Below, piece after piece: positions 5,967-6,879 of a stretch of DNA of 6,879 nucleotides. Under the pieces are notes generated by a model that saw only the letters and a program-made list of their open reading frames with translations, ran no database searches and was not told the DNA's origin. The stretch is taken from positions 1 through 6,879 of the forward strand of contig DFGF01000013.1 in the NCBI GenBank assembly GCA_002371715.1. Reading direction: 5' to 3'. Numbering within the stretch: the first letter of the stretch is position 1; every line of letters starts with the position of its first letter. Both the position numbers and the translations under genes were made by a program. The DNA comes from Prevotella sp. UBA3757. GTDB taxonomy: Bacteria > Bacteroidota > Bacteroidia > Bacteroidales > Bacteroidaceae.

Positions 5967-6879
5967 ATGAAACATCAACTGAGAAGCAGTGTCTGCACAG
6001 AAGGCAGACGAATGGCCGGTGCCCGTGCACTATGGGTTGCTACTGGCATGAAACATGAGCAGTTCGGCAAGCCCATTATTGCCGTCGTCAACTCTTTCAC
6101 GCAGTTTGTGCCGGGTCATACCCACCTGCACGAGATTGGCCAGATAGTCCGCGAGGAAATCGAGCGGATGGGCTGCTATGCTGCCGAGTTCAACACGATA
6201 GCCATTGACGACGGCATAGCCATGGGCCACGACGGCATGCTCTACTCCCTGCCTTCGCGCGACATTATTGCTGACTCGGTAGAGTATATGGTCAACGCCC
6301 ACAAGGCCGACGCCATGATCTGCATCTCCAACTGCGACAAGGTGACGCCGGGCATGCTGATGGCCGCCATGCGGCTGAACATCCCCACCGTCTTCTGCAG
6401 CGGCGGCCCCATGGAGGCCGGACGCTGGCGTGGCGAGAATGCCGACCTGATAACCGCCATGGTGAAGGGGGCCGACCCGACGGTCAGCGATGCCGACATC
6501 CAGGAGATAGAACAGTGCGCCTGCCCCGGCTGCGGTTCCTGCTCGGGCATGTTCACCGCCAACTCCATGAACTCGCTGACCGAGGCCATCGGACTCTCAC
6601 TGCCAGGCAACGGCACCATCCTGGCCACTCACACGAACCGCGTCGAACTGTTCCGTCAGGCTGCCCGTCAGGTGGTCAAGAATGCCTTAGCCTACTATGA
6701 GGACGGCGACGAGACGGTGCTGCCCCGCAACATTGCCACGCGCCAAGCATTCCTTAACGCCATGTCGCTCGACATCGCCATGGGCGGCTCGACCAATACC
6801 GTGCTCCACCTGCTGGCTGTTGCCCAGGAGGCAGGCACCGACTTCACGATGAAAGACATTGACGAACTGTCGCGCCGCG
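5967..6879 (+). CDS. ilvD: Dihydroxy-acid dehydratase IlvD (3' end cut off)
   Basis: The frame stays open to the right edge, showing 304 residues, about half of the usual length near 616. IlvD dehydrates 2,3-dihydroxy-isovalerate and 2,3-dihydroxy-3-methylvalerate to the 2-keto acids of valine/leucine and isoleucine synthesis, using an Fe-S cluster in the cytoplasm. The N-terminus (RRMAGARALWVATGM, GKPIIAVVNSFTQFVPGH, DDGIAMGHDGMLYSLPSR) closely resembles the E. coli enzyme. Both signatures are present: NCDKVTPG with Cys123 (codon 6333-6335), and CPGCGSCSGMFTANSMN with Cys186, Cys189 and Cys192. FVPGH replaces the TPCN Cys of [2Fe-2S] homologues, pointing to the oxygen-sensitive [4Fe-4S] E. 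coli-like subtype. The ATG at 5967 puts MAGARALW at the expected distance, and the in-frame TGA at 5925 rules out most longer forms. No SD is visible. The 42-bp gap upstream holds only a short (AC)5A run (5945-5955), with no TAnnTTTG box, so co-transcription with the dehydratase gene is plausible. Other ilv genes may follow outside the window. Confidence 0.96.
   Translation, partial: MKHQLRSSVCTEGRRMAGARALWVATGMKHEQFGKPIIAVVNSFTQFVPGHTHLHEIGQIVREEIERMGCYAAEFNTIAIDDGIAMGHDGMLYSLPSRDIIADSVEYMVNAHKADAMICISNCDKVTPGMLMAAMRLNIPTVFCSGGPMEAGRWRGENADLITAMVKGADPTVSDADIQEIEQCACPGCGSCSGMFTANSMNSLTEAIGLSLPGNGTILATHTNRVELFRQAARQVVKNALAYYEDGDETVLPRNIATRQAFLNAMSLDIAMGGSTNTVLHLLAVAQEAGTDFTMKDIDELSRR

Noticed and set aside
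1..6879. Search for a mobile element, CRISPR array, toxin-antitoxin pair, tRNA or defence system
   Set aside because: Intergenic space totals only about 260 bp, all examined above, and no long terminal repeats, spacer-repeat pattern, tRNA-like fold or extra small gene was seen.

Overview
The window looks like chromosomal DNA from a Bacteroidales bacterium, most likely Prevotella or a close relative. Three signs support this. Two intergenic regions carry the Bacteroidetes-type promoter (TTG/TTTG at -33, TAnnTTTG at -7). The family variants present are typical of the group: an OmpA-family porin with a coiled coil and a GYASPEG motif, a secreted GH2 enzyme with the Bacteroidetes-style C-terminal modules, and a long membrane-bound CapD/WbpM-type dehydratase. 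Ribosome binding sites are weak or absent. All genes lie on the + strand.

Layout. (1) Positions 3-1211 hold the 3' part of an OmpA-family outer-membrane protein gene, missing only its first few codons at the left edge. A strong intrinsic terminator follows at 1261-1292. (2) A promoter whose -33 element lies in the terminator loop drives a secreted GH2 glycosidase, probably a beta-galactosidase (1328-3820). (3) A 100-bp gap carries a second promoter with the same spacing. It precedes a membrane-anchored nucleotide-sugar 4,6-dehydratase of the CapD/WbpM/PglF type (3921-5924). (4) After a 42-bp gap with no evident promoter or terminator, ilvD (dihydroxy-acid dehydratase) begins at 5967 and runs off the right edge.

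How they relate. This is a run of largely independent housekeeping and envelope genes, not one pathway. OmpA ties the outer membrane to peptidoglycan. The GH2 enzyme trims galactoside-type glycans outside the cytoplasm, but no SusC/SusD pair or regulator is next to it in this window. The dehydratase makes a 4-keto-6-deoxy sugar nucleotide for surface glycans. IlvD belongs to valine/isoleucine synthesis and may share a transcript with the dehydratase gene by proximity alone.

I found no CRISPR array, tRNA, rRNA, insertion sequence or prophage, and no convincing new system. The points most worth checking are the promoter nested in the terminator, a sharp codon-usage change inside the ompA-like gene, and a short insert in the catalytic domain of the dehydratase.
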